From Blastococcus sp. KM273128 (GTDB taxonomy: Bacteria > Actinomycetota > Actinomycetes > Mycobacteriales > Geodermatophilaceae): a stretch of DNA of 64,000 nt. The position numbers were made by a program, and so were the translations under genes. Of this stretch, positions 38,045 to 46,350 are shown one piece after another; positions within the stretch are counted from its first letter, which is position 1, and the number at the start of each line of letters is the position of its first letter. The stretch spans positions 1-64,000 of the forward strand of contig NZ_SSXA01000003.1 in the NCBI RefSeq assembly GCF_021698975.1, in the 5' to 3' direction. Below the pieces are notes generated by a model. That model saw only the letters and a program-made list of their open reading frames with translations, ran no database searches and was not told where the DNA came from.

Positions 38045-39754
38045 TCAGGGCAGGCGGAGGACGCGGGCCTCCCAGGGGCGCAGCTCGGCGGGGTCGTCGT
38101 CGGGCATGTTGCCCAGCACCAGCTCCGCGGCCGGGGCCTCGGGCAGCAGCTCGGCGAGCCGGTACGGCGTCCGCGAGAGGTTGCAGACGACGAGCAGCTC
38201 GCTGCCCGCCAGCGAGCGGGTGAACGCGTACACCTCGTCGTGGTCGGGCAGCAGCATGGTGAAGTCGCCCAGCGCCACGACGTCGTCGGCGTGCCGCAGG
38301 GCGATCAGCCGCCGGTAGTGGGCCAGCACCGAGTGCTCGTCGTCCCGCTGGGCGGCCGCGTTCCACTCGACGTGGTCGGGGTTGACCGCGAGCCACGGCA
38401 TCCCGGTGGTGAACCCGGCGTTCGCCGAGGCGTCCCACTGCACCGGCGTGCGGGCGTTGTCGCGGCTCATCGCGCGCAGCGCGGTCAGCACCTCCGCCGG
38501 GTCGTGGCCGGCCGAGACGGCGTGCACGTGGTGGTTGAGCGACTCGACGTCGGCGAACTCCTCGAGCGAGGTGAACGGGTAGTTCGCCATCCCGAGCTCC
38601 TCGCCCTGGTAGACGTACGGGGTCCCCCGGTGCAGGTGCAGCAGCGTGGCCAGGCAGGTCGCCGAGTCGCGCCGGTACCGGGGCGAGTCGTCGCCGAAGC
38701 GGGAGACGGCGCGCGGCTGGTCGTGGTTGTCCCAGTAGAGGGAGTTCCAGCCGACGTCGGCCAGCCCCGCCTGCCAGCGCCCGAACGACGCCTTGAGGTC
38801 GCGCAGCCGCAGCGGGTGGACGTCCCACTTCGAGGTGCCGTGGTCGAGGCCCACGTGCTCGAACTGGAACACCATGTCCACCTCGGCGCGGGCCGGGTCG
38901 GTGAACAGCCGCGCCTGCTCCACCGTGACCCCCGGCATCTCACCCACGAGCAGCAGCTGCTCGGGGTGGCCGGCGAAGACCTCGCGGTGCATCTCCTGCA
39001 GGAACTCGTGGATCCGCGGGCCGCAGAGGTAGGACGCCGACCCGTCGCCCAGCGACGAGCCGGGCAGCGGCGGGCCGTCGTGCAGGTGCCCGTCCGGGCC
39101 GACGTCCTTGCTGATCATGTTGATGACGTCCATGCGGAAGCCGTCGACCCCGCGGTCGAGCCACCAGCGCATCATCTCGTGGATCGCGTGCCGGACCTCC
39201 GGGTTCTCCCAGTTCAGGTCGGGCTGCCGGCGGTCGAACAGGTGCAGGTAGTACTCGCCGCTGGCCTCGTCGAGCTCCCAGACCGGCCCGGAGAAGAACG
39301 ACTGCCAGTTCGTCGGCTCCGCGCCGGGGGCGCCGGGTGCCATGCCCTCGCGCGGCGGGCGCCACCAGTACCAGTCGCGCTTGGGGTTGTCCGTCGAGGA
39401 GCGCGATTCCAGGAACCACGGGTGCTGGTCGCTGGTGTGGTTGACCACCAGGTCCATGACCAGCTTCATGCCGCGGGCGTGCAGCGCGGCGATCAGCTCG
39501 TCGAGCTGCTCCAGCGAGCCGAACAGCGGGTCGATGTCCTGGTAGTCGCTGATGTCGTAGCCGTTGTCGGCCTGTGGCGAGGGGTAGACCGGCGAGAGCC
39601 AGAGGACGTCGACGCCGAGGTCGGCCAGGTGGTCCAGGTGCAGCAGCACGCCGCCGAGGTCGCCGATCCCGTCGCCGTCGGAGTCCATGAAGGAGCGGGG
39701 GTAGACCTGGTAGACGACGGCACGGGTCCACCACGGCGGCTGCTCGGCAGGCAT
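38045..39754 (-). CDS. alpha-glucosidase / oligo-1,6-glucosidase (GH13)
   Basis: 569 aa, full GH13 length. Catalytic Asp209 (GFRMDVIN), Glu272 (VGEMPG) and Asp345 (WDNHDQPR) are present, with DLVVNHTSDQHPWF as region I and QADNGYDISDYQDIDP near the N-terminus. It hydrolyses alpha-1,4 or alpha-1,6 glucosides such as isomaltose, maltose or trehalose-type oligosaccharides; the exact linkage cannot be read by eye. No signal peptide, so cytoplasmic. No sugar transporter or LacI regulator is adjacent. Confidence 0.92.
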   Translation of the reverse strand: MPAEQPPWWTRAVVYQVYPRSFMDSDGDGIGDLGGVLLHLDHLADLGVDVLWLSPVYPSPQADNGYDISDYQDIDPLFGSLEQLDELIAALHARGMKLVMDLVVNHTSDQHPWFLESRSSTDNPKRDWYWWRPPREGMAPGAPGAEPTNWQSFFSGPVWELDEASGEYYLHLFDRRQPDLNWENPEVRHAIHEMMRWWLDRGVDGFRMDVINMISKDVGPDGHLHDGPPLPGSSLGDGSASYLCGPRIHEFLQEMHREVFAGHPEQLLLVGEMPGVTVEQARLFTDPARAEVDMVFQFEHVGLDHGTSKWDVHPLRLRDLKASFGRWQAGLADVGWNSLYWDNHDQPRAVSRFGDDSPRYRRDSATCLATLLHLHRGTPYVYQGEELGMANYPFTSLEEFADVESLNHHVHAVSAGHDPAEVLTALRAMSRDNARTPVQWDASANAGFTTGMPWLAVNPDHVEWNAAAQRDDEHSVLAHYRRLIALRHADDVVALGDFTMLLPDHDEVYAFTRSLAGSELLVVCNLSRTPYRLAELLPEAPAAELVLGNMPDDDPAELRPWEARVLRLP

Positions 39755-39791
39755 GCGCCCAGCCCAGCACGCCGGGCGGCGCCCCGCACGG

Positions 39792-40181
39792 TCAGGGCGG
39801 CGGCGCCCCGTGGTGCACCGCCTCCACGTTGTTGCCGTCGGGGTCGCGCAGGAAGACCCCGTAGTAGCCCGGGTGGTACTCGGGCCACACCCGCGGCTCG
39901 TGCAGGACCTCCGCGCCGGCCTCGCGTGCGGCGGCGAAGACCGCGTCGACGGCCTCGCGGGAGGGCGCGGCCAGGGCCAGGTGCACCGGGCGGTGGCCGG
40001 TGTCCTCGGCGGGGCTGGTCCACAGCTGCGGCTGCCCGTCGGGTCCGCACAGCCCGATCACCGGCCCGGCCGGGGTGTCGATGCGCATCGCCTCGCGAAC
40101 CCCGCAGGCCGCGAAGACGCGCTGGTAGAACGCCGCCGCCGCCTCGGCGTCGGCGCACTGCAGACCCAGGTGGTCGATCAT
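39792..40181 (-). CDS. VOC family (glyoxalase/bleomycin-resistance fold) protein
   Basis: 129 aa from ATG 40181. Paired beta-alpha-beta-beta-beta units; IDHLGLQCADAEAAAAFY opens the first and GVFLRDPDGNNVEAV closes the second. His5 and the terminal Glu are the usual metal ligands. Substrate unknown. Confidence 0.85.
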   Translation of the reverse strand: MIDHLGLQCADAEAAAAFYQRVFAACGVREAMRIDTPAGPVIGLCGPDGQPQLWTSPAEDTGHRPVHLALAAPSREAVDAVFAAAREAGAEVLHEPRVWPEYHPGYYGVFLRDPDGNNVEAVHHGAPPP

Positions 40182-40307
40182 GGCGCGGACCGTAGCGGCG
40201 GGGACCGACGACGCGGGCCGCCGCCGTTCCGCCGTCGGGGAAACGGCGTGCGTCCTGTCGTACCCGTGGCCCACGCTGGGCGCGCTGACCACCGACGGAG
40301 GAGTGCG

Positions 40308-41645
40308 ATGACGCTGCCACGCGCCCTGGCGCCGTTGCGGCACCGCTCCTACCGGCTGCTCGCGGCGGCGATGGCGCTCTCGCTGCTCACCCAGGGGCTG
40401 TGGGCGATCGCGATGGTGTGGCAGGTCGTCGCGCTCGGCGGCGGCCCCGGCGCGCTGTCGCTCGTCGCCGCGCTGAGCTCCGGCGGCATGCTGGTCATGA
40501 CGCTGCTCGGCGGGGCGCTGGCCGACCGGGTGTCCCAGCGCCACCTGCTGCTGCTCGTGGCGCTGCTGCAGGGCGGCGCCACCGCCGTGGCCGCCGCCCT
40601 CTCGCTCACCGGAGTCCTGGAGCTGTGGCAGCTGGCGGCGGTCGCCCTGGTCGACGGCGCGGCGCTCGGGCTGTTCTACCCGGCGTACTCCGCCCTGGTC
40701 CCGGCGCTCGTCCCCGAGGGCGACCTGCTGGCGGTGAACGGGCTGGAGGGAGCGGTGCGCCCGGTGCTCGGCCAGGCGGCGGGGCCGGCGGTCGCCGGGT
40801 TCCTCGTCGCCGCCTGGTCCCCGGGCGCGGCGATGGCCGGCACCGCCCTGGCGGCCTTCCTCGCGGCCGCCTTCCTGCTCGCGCTGCCGCTGACGCCGGT
40901 GCGCCGGGAGCACGTCGACGGCGTGCCGCCGGGTCTGCTGGCCGACGTGCGCGAGGGCGTCCGCTACGTCGTCGCGACGCCGTGGCTGCTGGCCACGCTG
41001 CTGTTCGCGGCCTTCATGCTGCTCGCCTTCATCGGGCCGTTCGAGGTGCTCGTCCCCTTCGCCATCGAGGACGCCGGCGGCGGCGCGAGCCAGCACGCGT
41101 GGGTGCTGGCCGCGTTCGGGCTGGGCGGGGCGCTCGGTTCGCTGCTCGTCGCGTCGTGGCGGTTGCCGCGCCGCTACCTCACGGTGATGAACCTGCTGTG
41201 GGGCGTGGGCTGCGTGCCGATGGTCGTCTTCGGGTTCACCACCGACCTCGTGATCATGCTCGTGGCCGCCGCGGCCGCGGGCGCGACCTTCCAGGCGGGC
41301 ATGGTCATCTGGGGCACGCTGCTGCAGCGCCGGGTGCCGCCGGCCCTGCTCGGCCGGGTGTCGAGCCTCGACTTCTTCGTCTCGCTGAGCCTCATGCCGC
41401 TGTCGATGGCGCTCGCCGGGCCGCTCAGCGAGCTGGTCGGGCGATCGGGGGCCTTCCTGATCGCGGGGCTGGTGCCGCCGGTGCTCGCCGTCGTGGCCAT
41501 CGTGGCCGCGCGGCTGCCCGCCGACGAGATCGCCCACCCGCTCGACGTCGGCCGGCCCGAGCCGGAGCCGCCGAGCGCTGCTTGGATGGGGGACGACGGC
41601 GCCGGGACCGCCCCGGCGCGGGAGGGAGAACCGTGGCTGAGCTGA
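40308..41645 (+). CDS. MFS transporter
   Basis: 445 aa from ATG 40308 with GGAGGAG upstream. Twelve hydrophobic segments; motif A is GGALADRVSQRHLLLLV and GLFYPAYSALVPALVPEGDL is typical of MFS_3 efflux proteins. The cytoplasmic tail is Pro/Glu-rich. It overlaps the FKBP gene by 13 bp, so the two are cotranscribed. Confidence 0.87.
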   Translation: MTLPRALAPLRHRSYRLLAAAMALSLLTQGLWAIAMVWQVVALGGGPGALSLVAALSSGGMLVMTLLGGALADRVSQRHLLLLVALLQGGATAVAAALSLTGVLELWQLAAVALVDGAALGLFYPAYSALVPALVPEGDLLAVNGLEGAVRPVLGQAAGPAVAGFLVAAWSPGAAMAGTALAAFLAAAFLLALPLTPVRREHVDGVPPGLLADVREGVRYVVATPWLLATLLFAAFMLLAFIGPFEVLVPFAIEDAGGGASQHAWVLAAFGLGGALGSLLVASWRLPRRYLTVMNLLWGVGCVPMVVFGFTTDLVIMLVAAAAAGATFQAGMVIWGTLLQRRVPPALLGRVSSLDFFVSLSLMPLSMALAGPLSELVGRSGAFLIAGLVPPVLAVVAIVAARLPADEIAHPLDVGRPEPEPPSAAWMGDDGAGTAPAREGEPWLS

Positions 41646-42025
41646 CCCGACCCGAGGTCGAGCCGCCGACCGGGCCGGCCCCCGACGACCTGGTGATCGA
41701 GGACCTCGTCGTCGGCGACGGCGAGGAGGCCAAGGCCGGTGACCTGGTCAGCACCCACTACGTGGGCGTCACCCACGAGGGCGGCGAGCAGTTCGACGCC
41801 TCCTGGGACCGCGGCGACCCGCTGGAGTTCCGGGTCGGCGTCGGCATGGTCATCCAGGGCTGGGACGAGGGCATCGTCGGGATGAAGGTCGGCGGCCGCC
41901 GCCGGCTGACCATCCCGGCGCACAAGGCCTACGGCGACCGCGGCGCCGGTGGCGTGATCAAGCCGGGTGCGACGCTCGTCTTCGTCGTCGACCTCGTCGG
42001 CGTCCGCTCCTTCACCGGGGGCTGA
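41633..42025 (+). CDS. FKBP-type peptidyl-prolyl cis-trans isomerase
   Basis: 130 aa, GTG at 41633 behind GGAGGGAGA. FKBP core: VSTHYVGVTHEGGEQFDASW, VGVGMVIQGWDEGIVGMKVG (the IQGWDEG motif), RRRLTIPAHKAYGDRG and LVFVVDLVGV. No signal peptide, so cytoplasmic. It accelerates proline isomerisation during folding. Start lies inside the 3' end of the MFS gene. Confidence 0.92.
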   Translation: MAELTRPEVEPPTGPAPDDLVIEDLVVGDGEEAKAGDLVSTHYVGVTHEGGEQFDASWDRGDPLEFRVGVGMVIQGWDEGIVGMKVGGRRRLTIPAHKAYGDRGAGGVIKPGATLVFVVDLVGVRSFTGG

Positions 42026-42081
42026 TCGCACCGGAGCCGCCCGGCGCATGCACCGGGCGGCCCCGGGGAACCGGTGGTTCC

Positions 42082-43083
42082 ATGACGCAACCGGCTCCCG
42101 CCCCGGAGCACGCGCTGCTGGCCGAGGCCGCGGGGAAGGGCGCCGAGTCCACCGGCACCGTCGTCGTCGCCGGGCTGGCGAACCTCGGCATCGCGATCGC
42201 CAAGCTGGTCGGCGGCCTGCTCAGCCACTCCTCGGCGATGCTGTCCGAGGCGGCGCACTCGCTGGCCGACACGGTCACCGAGGTGCTCCTGTTCATCGCG
42301 CTCAAGCGCGGCGATCGGGCACCCGACGCGCGGCACCCCGTCGGCTACGGCCGGGAGACCTACTTCTGGGCGCTGCTCGCCTGCCTGGCCACCTTCACCC
42401 TCGGCGCCGGCTTCTCCTTCTGGCAGGGCGTCGAGACCATCGCCGGCGGCGAGGAGCAGGGCGATCCGCTGGTCGCCTACGTCGTCCTCGGGCTCGCCTT
42501 CGTGCTGGAGGGCGCCTCCCTGCTCAAGGCCGTGGGGCAGGTGCGCGCCTCGGCGCGGCGGTGGGGGACGACGTGGCGCCGGTACCTCTCCCAGACCAGC
42601 GACACCACGGTGAAGGCCGTGACCTTCGAGGACGCGGCCGCCCTGGTCGGCCTGGTGCTCGCCGCGCTGGGCCTCTTCCTCGAGCAGCTCACCGGGAACC
42701 CCGTGTGGGACGGCGTCGCGGCGGTCACCATCGGCGTGCTGCTGCTGCTCGTCGCGGGCTCCCTGGCGCGGGCCAACGTCTCGCTTCTGATCGGGCAGTC
42801 GGTGCCCCCGCGGATCGCGGACGGATTGCGCGCCGAGATCGCCGCGCTGCCGCAGGTGGTCGACGTCCCGTTCCTGCTCACCTCCGTGATCGGCCCGGGG
42901 CAGCTCATCGTCTCGGCGAAGGTGGACTTCGCCGACGACGCCTCGGTGGCCGACATCGAGCGGGCCTCCGACGAGGCCGAGCGGCGGCTGGTCGCCCGCC
43001 ACCCCGGGGTCCGGTACGTCTTCCTCGACCCGACGCCCGGGGACGGCCGGGCCCGCGCGGAGGCGCACCCCCCGGACGCGTGA
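42082..43083 (+). CDS. cation diffusion facilitator family transporter
   Basis: 333 aa. Six membrane segments, then a cytoplasmic domain (PQVVDVPFLL to the end). Helix 2 carries SEAAHSLADTVTEV; helix 5 has TFEDAAALVGLVLA in place of the canonical HxxxD. This Glu-Asp form resembles the SLC30A9-like branch rather than FieF/ZitB. Substrate (Zn, Mn, Fe or other) cannot be assigned. Confidence 0.87.
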   Translation: MTQPAPAPEHALLAEAAGKGAESTGTVVVAGLANLGIAIAKLVGGLLSHSSAMLSEAAHSLADTVTEVLLFIALKRGDRAPDARHPVGYGRETYFWALLACLATFTLGAGFSFWQGVETIAGGEEQGDPLVAYVVLGLAFVLEGASLLKAVGQVRASARRWGTTWRRYLSQTSDTTVKAVTFEDAAALVGLVLAALGLFLEQLTGNPVWDGVAAVTIGVLLLLVAGSLARANVSLLIGQSVPPRIADGLRAEIAALPQVVDVPFLLTSVIGPGQLIVSAKVDFADDASVADIERASDEAERRLVARHPGVRYVFLDPTPGDGRARAEAHPPDA

Positions 43084-43124
43084 CCCCGCGGAATGCCCGC
43101 CGCCGCGGCGGGGTTGGGGCGGGC

Positions 43125-43817
43125 ATGCAGGTCGAGGTGTGGTCCGACGTCGTCTGTCCGTGGTGCTACATCGGCAAGCGCCGGCTGGAGGCCGCGCTCG
43201 AGCGGTTCCCGCACCGGGACCAGGTCGAGGTGGTCTGGCGGTCCTTCCAGCTCGACCCCACCGCCCCCGAGGGCGAGACCCACCCGACGCTGCCGGCGCT
43301 CGCCCGCAAGTACGGCACGAGCGTCGAGCAGATGCGCGCGAACATGGCGCAGGTGGAGGAGGTCGCGGCCGGCGAGGGGCTGGAGTACCACCTGGCCGAC
43401 GCGGTGAGCGGCAACACCCTGCTCGCCCACGAGCTGCTGCACCTGGCAGCCGAGCACGGGAAGCGCAACGAGCTCAAGGAGCTCCTGCTGCACGCCTACT
43501 TCGAGGAGGGGCGTCCCGTCTTCGACGTCGACTCACTCGTCCCCCTGGGCGTCCAGGTCGGCCTCGACGAGGCGGAGATCCGGTCGGCGCTGACCGACCG
43601 GCGCTACCTCGCCGCGGTGCGCCAGGACAGCGCCACCGCGCAGTCGCTCGGTGCCACCGGTGTGCCGTTCTTCGTCGTCGACCGGAAGTACGGCGCCGCG
43701 GGCGCCCAGCCGGCCGAGCTGCTGCTGCAGGTGCTCGAGCGCGCCTGGGCCGACGCCAACCCGCTGGTCACCGTGCCCCCGGCCGACGGCTGCACCGACG
43801 ACAGCTGCGCCGTCTGA
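43125..43817 (+). CDS. DsbA family oxidoreductase (FrnE-like)
   Basis: 230 aa from ATG 43125. Starts VEVWSDVVCPWCYIGKRRLE with an intact CPWC redox motif; GATGVPFFVVDRKYG holds the cis-Pro. An additional Cys pair closes the protein (DGCTDDSCAV), as in FrnE of Deinococcus, where the extra CXnC tunes disulfide isomerase activity. No signal peptide: a cytoplasmic thiol oxidoreductase. Confidence 0.9.
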   Translation: MQVEVWSDVVCPWCYIGKRRLEAALERFPHRDQVEVVWRSFQLDPTAPEGETHPTLPALARKYGTSVEQMRANMAQVEEVAAGEGLEYHLADAVSGNTLLAHELLHLAAEHGKRNELKELLLHAYFEEGRPVFDVDSLVPLGVQVGLDEAEIRSALTDRRYLAAVRQDSATAQSLGATGVPFFVVDRKYGAAGAQPAELLLQVLERAWADANPLVTVPPADGCTDDSCAV

Positions 43818-43840
43818 ACTCCCCGCACCGCTGCGCGGGT

Positions 43841-43888
43841 GTGCAGCCCCCGGCCCCTCGCAGGGGCCCGAGGGGCCGACGACTGCAC
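43841..43888. terminator. nested hairpin terminator between convergent genes
   Basis: Outer arms GTGCAG (43841-43846) and CTGCAC (43883-43888); inner perfect stem GGCCCCT (43852-43858) and AGGGGCC (43862-43868) with a 3-nt loop. It separates the FrnE-like and nitronate monooxygenase stops. Confidence 0.7.
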
Positions 43889-43893
43889 GGTGA

Positions 43894-44871
43894 TCATGGG
43901 GTCGGCGGGCCATCCAGGAGCTCCGCCACCGCGCGCAGCGCCCGCTCGGCCCCGGCGTCCAGCTCCCGCACCACCTCGGCGGCCGGGCGCTCCGCGGTGA
44001 CCAGGCCGACCGACTCGCCCGCGTAGACCGGGGCGGTCGCCGGGTCCCCGCTCCGGCGACCGTCCACGACCCGCTGCCGCGCCCCGGCGTCGTGGACCAG
44101 CTCCGCCTCGCGGCCGTGCCAGGCGCGGGAGAAGTCGTTGACCAGCGCGCGGCCGGGCCACCGCTCCGGCCACGGGATGCCCTCGGCGACGTCGAACGCC
44201 CGGGTCAGCACGGTCTCCTCGCCGGCCGCCGCGCGCACCCGCTCCCGGGCGGCGGGGGAGTTGAGGCCCTCCGGGCAGGCCAGCAGGGGGGTGCCGACCC
44301 AGACGCCCGCCGCGCCCGCGGCCAGGGCGGCGGCCATCCCCGCGCCGGTGGCGATGCCGCCGGCGGCCAGCACCGGCCGGTCGGTCAGCGCGAGCACCTC
44401 CTGCAGCAGGGGCAGGGTCGCGCGCTGCCCGGTGTGCCCGCCGGCCTCGCTGCCCTGGGCCACCACGAGGTCGACCCCCGCGGCCAGCGCGCGGTGCAGG
44501 TCCGCGACGGTGTTGACCTGCGTCGCGACGGTGATACCGGCGTCGTGCAGGTGCGGGACCCAGGGCGCCGGGTCCCCGAACGAGATCGAGACCAGGTCGG
44601 GGGTCGCCCGGAGCGTGGCGTCGAGGAGGTCGGGCCGGTCCGGCAGGGCCCACGCCATCAGCCCGACGCCGAACGGGAGCCCGTCCGAGCGGGGGACGGC
44701 GCACTGCTCGACCACGAAGGACGCCGGCGTCGCCGCACCGACGCCGATCATGCCGAGCCCGCCGCCGAGCGACACCGCCCGGGCGAGCGCACCCCCGGCC
44801 ACGCCGGCCATCGGTGCCCCGACGACCGGCGTGGCGAGGGCGAAACGGCGGGTGAGCGCGGTCGAGATCAC
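43894..44871 (-). CDS. nitronate monooxygenase (NPD-like FMN enzyme)
   Basis: 325 aa from GTG 44871. TIM-barrel flavoprotein signatures: TPVVGAPMAGVAGGALARAV at the N-terminus, VAQGSEAGGHTGQ (FMN phosphate and the His candidate), and VLAAGGIATGAGMAAALAAG. It would oxidise alkyl nitronates such as propionate 3-nitronate, though several related flavoenzymes exist. Same strand as the small gene upstream, 16 bp apart. Confidence 0.87.
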   Translation of the reverse strand: MISTALTRRFALATPVVGAPMAGVAGGALARAVSLGGGLGMIGVGAATPASFVVEQCAVPRSDGLPFGVGLMAWALPDRPDLLDATLRATPDLVSISFGDPAPWVPHLHDAGITVATQVNTVADLHRALAAGVDLVVAQGSEAGGHTGQRATLPLLQEVLALTDRPVLAAGGIATGAGMAAALAAGAAGVWVGTPLLACPEGLNSPAARERVRAAAGEETVLTRAFDVAEGIPWPERWPGRALVNDFSRAWHGREAELVHDAGARQRVVDGRRSGDPATAPVYAGESVGLVTAERPAAEVVRELDAGAERALRAVAELLDGPPTP

Positions 44872-44887
44872 GACCGCATCCTGCCCT

Positions 44888-45130
44888 CTACTGCGTGGCC
44901 GGGCCGCCCTGCGAGGTGCCCTGGAGCCGGCCGAGGAACTCGTGGCAGCGCTTGGCGCGCTGGGAGTCCTGCTCCATGACCTCGCGGAAGAACGCCGCGA
45001 CGTCGTCCAGGCCCGCGTTCTCGGCGTCCCGGACGTACTGGCCGTAGTCGTGCCCGGCCTTGAGCGAGTGGTACTGGACGGAGACGAGGTCGTAGAAGAC
45101 GTCCTCGAAGCCGGTCTCACCGGTGGCCAT
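44888..45130 (-). CDS. small conserved helical protein
   Basis: 80 aa from ATG 45130. Sequence is helical with aromatic and acidic residues: FEDVFYDLVSVQYHSLKAGH, then DYGQYVRDAE and FFREVMEQDSQRAKRCHEFL. The E-x-x-x-H and D/E-x-x-H pattern hints at a ferritin-like helix pair, but only one half would be present. No recognised family. Proximity to the monooxygenase gene suggests joint expression. Confidence 0.75.
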   Translation of the reverse strand: MATGETGFEDVFYDLVSVQYHSLKAGHDYGQYVRDAENAGLDDVAAFFREVMEQDSQRAKRCHEFLGRLQGTSQGGPATQ

Positions 45131-45198
45131 CGGTCCTCCTCGGTTCAGGTGGGTGGGACGGGGCCGCCTTACCCCGGCGGGACCGGTCCGTCACACGG

Positions 45199-45417
45199 TC
45201 AGCCCGGCGGGTCGCCGTCGAAGGCGCCACCGGTGACGTCGCTGCCGCCCGCCTCGTCCTGCAGGTTCGCGCTGGTGGGCAGCTCCTCCTCGCCGGTCGA
45301 CGACGGGTCGTCCCCGGCGGAGGCGAGGTCCTCGCCCTCGCCGTAGGCGCCCGGGTCGGCCTGCAGCGTGCGGGGGTCGTTGAGCGGGTCGGGCGTGTCC
45401 GGATCGGTGACGGTCAT
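45199..45417 (-). CDS. small acidic, probably disordered protein
   Basis: 72 aa from ATG 45417 (GGAGCGG 4 nt upstream); ATG 45429 would add four residues. Highly acidic and Gly/Pro/Ser-rich with repeated DP and GE/EE tracts, e.g. LNDPRTLQADPGAYGEGEDL. No hydrophobic core, so likely intrinsically disordered. Function unknown. It is divergent from the second arsR gene, 73 bp away. Confidence 0.55.
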   Translation of the reverse strand: MTVTDPDTPDPLNDPRTLQADPGAYGEGEDLASAGDDPSSTGEEELPTSANLQDEAGGSDVTGGAFDGDPPG

Positions 45418-45464
45418 GGACCGCTCCATTCCCGGGGCGCCGCGGGCCAACCCCTGGACCAACG

Positions 45465-45482
45465 CGTAACCAATGTGTTACG
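45465..45482 (+). promoter_or_regulatory. ArsR-type operator, second module
   Basis: CGTAACCAATGTGTTACG: 6-bp perfect arms around a 6-bp centre, ending 8 bp before GTG 45491. No ribosome binding site precedes that GTG, so transcription may start at or near it and the operator would cover the promoter. Confidence 0.65.
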
Positions 45483-45490
45483 CATGACGC

Positions 45491-45820
45491 GTGGAGGCGT
45501 TGCAGGCGCTGGCGGACCCGATCCGGCGGGAGCTGGTCGGGTTGCTCGCGGCCGGGGAGCGGACGGCGGGCGAGCTCGCGGCACCGTTCCCGGTCAGCCG
45601 TCCGGCGATCAGCCGGCACCTCCGGGTGCTGCGGGAGGCCGGGCTGGTGCGCGTGCGCGCCGACGGGCGCGAGCGCCGCTACTCGCTCGACCCGCGGCCG
45701 CTGCGGGAGATCGACGACTGGCTGGAGCCCTACCGCGACCTGTGGGCGCAGCGGCTGGACGCCCTCGACACCGAGATCGCCCGCGGCCGGCGGGCGCGCA
45801 GACAGAGAGGACCGGGATGA
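45491..45820 (+). CDS. ArsR family regulator (SRPBCC-linked), second module
   Basis: 109 aa, GTG at 45491. Winged helix: MEALQALADPIRRELVGLLA, recognition region VSRPAISRHLRVLREAGLV, wing RADGRERRYSLD. No metal-ligand clusters. Stop overlaps the SRPBCC start by ATGA. The GTG lacks a Shine-Dalgarno sequence, suggesting a leaderless mRNA. Confidence 0.9.
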   Translation: MEALQALADPIRRELVGLLAAGERTAGELAAPFPVSRPAISRHLRVLREAGLVRVRADGRERRYSLDPRPLREIDDWLEPYRDLWAQRLDALDTEIARGRRARRQRGPG

Positions 45821-46344
45821 ACCCGCGCACCGAGGACGCAGACCTGGGAGCCCGGCGGGGCACCGTCACCACCGAGGCCGACGGCCGGCGCCGGCTGGAG
45901 TTCCGCCGCAGCTGGCCCGACCCGATCGACGACGTCTGGGCCGCGCTCACCGAGCCCGACCGCCTGGCGAGCTGGATCGGCACCTACGACGGCGAGCGGC
46001 GCCCCGGCGGGTCGGGCACCTTCACGATGACCCACGAGGACGAGCCGGTGGGGGAGCCGATGACCGTCGTCGAGTGCGACCCGCCGCGGCGGCTGGTCGT
46101 GCAGTGGGTGCAGGAGCAGGAGGGCTCCGGCGTCTGGCGGATCGACCTGGACCTGTTCGCGGAGGGGGACCGCACGGTCCTGCGCTTCGTCCAGTACTTC
46201 GCCGCCGGCACCGAGGTCACCGACTTCGCAATGGGCTGGCACTGGTACCTCGACAAGCTCGACGCCGAGGTCAGCGGCCGGCCGGTGCCCGGCGAGTGGG
46301 ACGACTTCTACGGGCAGGTCGGCCCGGTCTACGGGCGCAGCTGA
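45817..46344 (+). CDS. SRPBCC (AHSA1-like) protein, second module
   Basis: 175 aa. RRLEFRRSWPDPIDDVWAAL then LTEPDRLASWIGTYDG is the AHSA1 start; the cavity strands and a C-terminal helix (MGWHWYLDKLDAEVSG) follow. Related in layout to the 4658-5143 protein. Its ligand is unknown. Confidence 0.85.
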   Translation: MNPRTEDADLGARRGTVTTEADGRRRLEFRRSWPDPIDDVWAALTEPDRLASWIGTYDGERRPGGSGTFTMTHEDEPVGEPMTVVECDPPRRLVVQWVQEQEGSGVWRIDLDLFAEGDRTVLRFVQYFAAGTEVTDFAMGWHWYLDKLDAEVSGRPVPGEWDDFYGQVGPVYGRS

Positions 46345-46350
46345 GCGGGC

